Positions 61,531 through 64,000 of a stretch of 64,000 nucleotides of DNA are shown one piece after another (within the stretch, counting starts at the first letter, position 1; every line of letters starts with the position of its first letter). The stretch lies in assembly GCF_017916365.1 (NCBI RefSeq), contig NZ_JAFMSU010000001.1, forward strand, positions 1,302,001-1,366,000, read 5' to 3'. The notes beneath the pieces were generated by a model. It was not told where the DNA came from and did not search any database. It saw only the letters and a list, made by a program, of their open reading frames with translations. This DNA is from Rufibacter roseolus (GTDB lineage: Bacteria; Bacteroidota; Bacteroidia; Cytophagales; Hymenobacteraceae). Made by a program: the position numbers and the translations under genes.

Positions 61531-63543
61531 ATGGAAAAGAAGAGTTTCCTCTCAAAAATATATCCCTTTGGCAAAGGGCTTCCCAAAGCCCCGGCCAAAA
61601 AAGAATCCTCGCACAGAAGAAAGAAACCGTTCAGCTTCTTCCTGGTTCTTCTGGCTCTGGCTGCTTCTTCCTGCAAAGACTACCTGGATGTGGTGCCAGA
61701 CAACGTGGCTACCATAGAGCATGCCTTCAAACTGCGCAACGAGGCCGAAAAGTATCTGTTTACCTGTTATTCCTTTTTGCCTAAAAACGGGGATGGCTGG
61801 TACAATGCGGGATTGATGTCCGGCGATGAGATTTGGCTGCCCCAGGCAAGCCAAACCCATTGGCACCCGGCCTACAGAATTGCCCTGGGCCAGCAGACCA
61901 AAGATGCGCCTTTGTTTGATGAATGGGCCGGCATGCGCAAAGGCAACGGGGGCTGGAATGACCACCTGAAAATCTATAGAGGTATCCGCCACTGCAATAT
62001 CTTTCTGGCCAATGTAAAGGACCCGAACAAGGTGCCTGATCTCACTCCTGAAGAACGCATCCGGTGGATTGGGGAGGTAGAGTTCCTGAAGGCATTTTAC
62101 CACTTCTACTTATTCCGGATGTATGGGCCCATTCCGATTGTTGATGATATCCCTGCCACTGACGAGCCCAGCGCAAAGCGCATGCCGGTAGATGAGGTGG
62201 TGAACTACATCTCCAACCTGCTGGACCAATCCGTGGAGAAATTGCCCGCCCGGATTTTCGACGAGAACAAACAGATGGGCAGAATTACCCAACCTATTGC
62301 GCTGGCTGTAAAAGCAAAGCTCTGGCTGTATGCCGCCAGTCCTTTGTTCAATGGCAACGCTGATTATGCCGGCTTCACAGACAAACAGGGCGTTGCCTTA
62401 TTCAATCCTACCTATGACCAGAACAAATGGGTAAAAGCTGCAGCAGCAGCCAAAGCAGCCATTGAATCGGCGGAGCAAAACGGGCATGCGCTTTACAAGT
62501 ACACCACCGATGTGTACAACCTAAGCCAGGTCACCAAAACCCAGTTGAACATCAGAAACGCGGTTACCAACCGGTGGGGTACTGAGCATGTCTGGGCTTT
62601 GTCTAACAGTTATTTCATCAATGAAAGACTGTGCATGCCTCCTATGGAGAGAGGAAGCCAGAACAGTAGGTTTGAGTTGCAGGCTCCTTGGTCTGCTCCT
62701 ATCAAAATCGCCAAGATGTTCTACACCAAAAACGGCGTGCCTATTGAGGAAGACAAAACGCTGGACTTCACCAACTACTCAGCGGTGAAAGTGGCCGGGG
62801 CAGAGGAGAATTTCAACATAGAGGCCAACTACAAAACCGCTCGCCTGAATTTTGACCGTGAACCCCGTTTCTACGCCGATTTAGGTTTTGACGGCGGTAT
62901 CTGGTACATGAAGGATGGAAACCCAACCGGCAGTGATGTCAACACCTTCTATGTGAAATCTAAGAACGGAGATAAAGCAGGTTTCGGGGACTTTGTGAAC
63001 TGGAACGAGACCGGGTACTTCATCAAAAAGCTGGTGCACTGGGAGTCCACTACCAACGGCACCAATGCCCCCACCTGGAAATCTTACCCCTGGCCAGAAA
63101 TACGACTGGCAGATCTATACCTGATGTACGCCGAGGCCCTGAACGAGGTGCAGGCAGGTTCTCCTGTGGCCATTGAATACTTAGACAAGATCAGGGAAAG
63201 AGCCGGTTTGAAAGGCATTGTAGAGTCTTGGTCCAATTTCTCTAAAAACCCCTCAAAATACACTTCCCAGACCGGCCTGCGGGACATCATCAGACGTGAG
63301 CGCCTCATTGAGCTTGCTTTTGAGGGTCACCGTTTCTGGGACTTAAGAAGATGGAAACTGGCGGGCGAGGAGTTGAACAAAGATATCACGGGCTTTAACA
63401 TCATGGGTAAAACCCCTGAGACCTATAACAATGAAAGAGTGGTGTTTAGTCAGAAGTTTATCACCCCAAGAGACTATTTCTGGCCGGTGGGCAACTATGA
63501 CATCAGACGCAACCAGAATTTGGTAGAAAACCCTGGATGGTAA
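61531..63543 (+). CDS. SusD/RagB-family glycan-binding lipoprotein (third PUL)
   Basis: A 670-residue outer-membrane lipoprotein, longer than the two other SusD proteins here. I chose ATG 61531 (23 bases after the susC stop); ATG 61519 is possible. The lipoprotein Cys48 ('LAASSCKDYLDV') is preceded by an unusually long basic leader. SusD helices ('RIRWIGEVEFLKAFYHFYL') and the family ending ('IIRRERLIELAFEGHRFWD', 'NYDIRRNQNLVENPGW') are intact. The extra length lies in the middle (about 230-470), a region that in long SusD proteins forms the ligand-contact loops. Confidence 0.95.
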   Translation: MEKKSFLSKIYPFGKGLPKAPAKKESSHRRKKPFSFFLVLLALAASSCKDYLDVVPDNVATIEHAFKLRNEAEKYLFTCYSFLPKNGDGWYNAGLMSGDEIWLPQASQTHWHPAYRIALGQQTKDAPLFDEWAGMRKGNGGWNDHLKIYRGIRHCNIFLANVKDPNKVPDLTPEERIRWIGEVEFLKAFYHFYLFRMYGPIPIVDDIPATDEPSAKRMPVDEVVNYISNLLDQSVEKLPARIFDENKQMGRITQPIALAVKAKLWLYAASPLFNGNADYAGFTDKQGVALFNPTYDQNKWVKAAAAAKAAIESAEQNGHALYKYTTDVYNLSQVTKTQLNIRNAVTNRWGTEHVWALSNSYFINERLCMPPMERGSQNSRFELQAPWSAPIKIAKMFYTKNGVPIEEDKTLDFTNYSAVKVAGAEENFNIEANYKTARLNFDREPRFYADLGFDGGIWYMKDGNPTGSDVNTFYVKSKNGDKAGFGDFVNWNETGYFIKKLVHWESTTNGTNAPTWKSYPWPEIRLADLYLMYAEALNEVQAGSPVAIEYLDKIRERAGLKGIVESWSNFSKNPSKYTSQTGLRDIIRRERLIELAFEGHRFWDLRRWKLAGEELNKDITGFNIMGKTPETYNNERVVFSQKFITPRDYFWPVGNYDIRRNQNLVENPGW

Positions 63544-63568
63544 ATCAACATTTTAGCGGATTAAACTT

Positions 63569-64000
63569 ATGAACTTACATAAACTTAAAACATCGTTTTT
63601 CCTCATTTTTGGAATAATGGCCGTGGTTTCCTGCGAAGAGGATTTGCAGTTCCGGGAACCCATAGGAGGGGATAGCAGCGTGCCCAGCATGGTGTCAAAC
63701 GTTACCGTGGAGAACCTGGCGGGTAAGGCTAAACTGACCTATACCATACCCAAAGACCAGAATCTGCTGTACGTGAAGGCGGTGTATACCATTGCCACCG
63801 GTAAAACCCTGGAGGCGCAGACTTCTTACTACAACAACTCGCTCATAGTGGATGGCTTTGCAGACACAAATGAGCATGAGGTGCAGTTGTACACCGTGAG
63901 CCGGAGCAACATCAAATCCAACCCGGTTACGGTGAAGGTGAAGCCCCTGGAGGCGCCTATCTGGAAAGTCTACAAAAGCATTCAGGTGGCTACTGCCTTT
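63569..64000 (+). CDS. DUF4959-type PUL lipoprotein (partial, runs off the window)
   Basis: The first 144 codons of a gene cut by the right edge. A lipoprotein signal (Cys22 in 'MAVVSCEED') is followed by 'FREPIGGDSSVPSMVSNV' and two Ig-like strands sets ending in 'APIWKVYKSI'. This resembles the DUF4959/DUF5000/DUF5126 lipoproteins that follow SusCD pairs and are thought to bind glycan at the cell surface. It starts 25 bases after the susD stop and is clearly in the same operon. No stop codon is reached. Confidence 0.85.
   Translation, partial: MNLHKLKTSFFLIFGIMAVVSCEEDLQFREPIGGDSSVPSMVSNVTVENLAGKAKLTYTIPKDQNLLYVKAVYTIATGKTLEAQTSYYNNSLIVDGFADTNEHEVQLYTVSRSNIKSNPVTVKVKPLEAPIWKVYKSIQVATAF

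Overview
The window is chromosomal DNA of a Bacteroidota bacterium, most likely Cytophagales/Hymenobacteraceae (Rufibacter-, Nibribacter- or Pontibacter-like; this placement is inference). Three things point there: three SusC/SusD pairs, hybrid two-component and SusR-type regulators, and promoters that fit the Bacteroidota TTTG-N19-TAnnTTTG pattern instead of sigma70. Almost the whole window is devoted to taking up and degrading glucans and other glycans.

Layout. (1) 1-4376, 4958-13018: the end of an AraC regulator, a small membrane orphan, then a beta-1,4-glucan (cellulose-type) cluster without SusCD. It contains a GH5 lipoprotein, a GH3 beta-glucosidase, a hybrid two-component sensor (HTCS), a GH9 cellulase and an MFS sugar importer. 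(2) 13156-15630: housekeeping-type small genes (membrane protein, DUF1801, WYL regulator, DinB), followed by a MITE-like inverted-repeat element. (3) 16057-34130, all minus strand: an alpha-glucan, probably dextran, utilisation locus. A SusR-like regulator is followed by susC, susD, a SusE-like lipoprotein and a GH66 dextranase, then a six-hairpin glycosidase and two GH97 alpha-glucosidases. (4) 34383-50145, minus strand: a probable beta-1,2-glucan locus with GH3 (BglX), GH43-discoidin-FN3, two GH144, SusD, SusC and a kinase-less transmembrane LuxR-type regulator. (5) 50478-52885: an arsenite operon (arsR, metallophosphoesterase, acr3) with a readable promoter and operator. (6) 53306-57627: a GH20 remnant, a GH92 alpha-mannosidase, a small membrane protein and a GH43. 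(7) 58164-64000: a third PUL (SusC, SusD, DUF4959-type lipoprotein) that runs off the right edge.

How it works together (inference from families): surface lipoprotein endo-enzymes cut polymer, SusCD pairs import oligomers, periplasmic or lipoprotein exo-enzymes release glucose, and sensors with periplasmic propeller or TPR domains induce each locus. The three complete loci use three different sensor architectures.

The main structure not explained by genes is a family of about 40-bp imperfect palindromes. There are 24 full-length copies plus one half-copy. They occur at almost every transcription-unit boundary, never inside an apparent operon, and range from perfect 17-23 bp terminator-like hairpins to strongly decayed copies. 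No rRNA, tRNA, CRISPR array, transposase or phage gene was seen.
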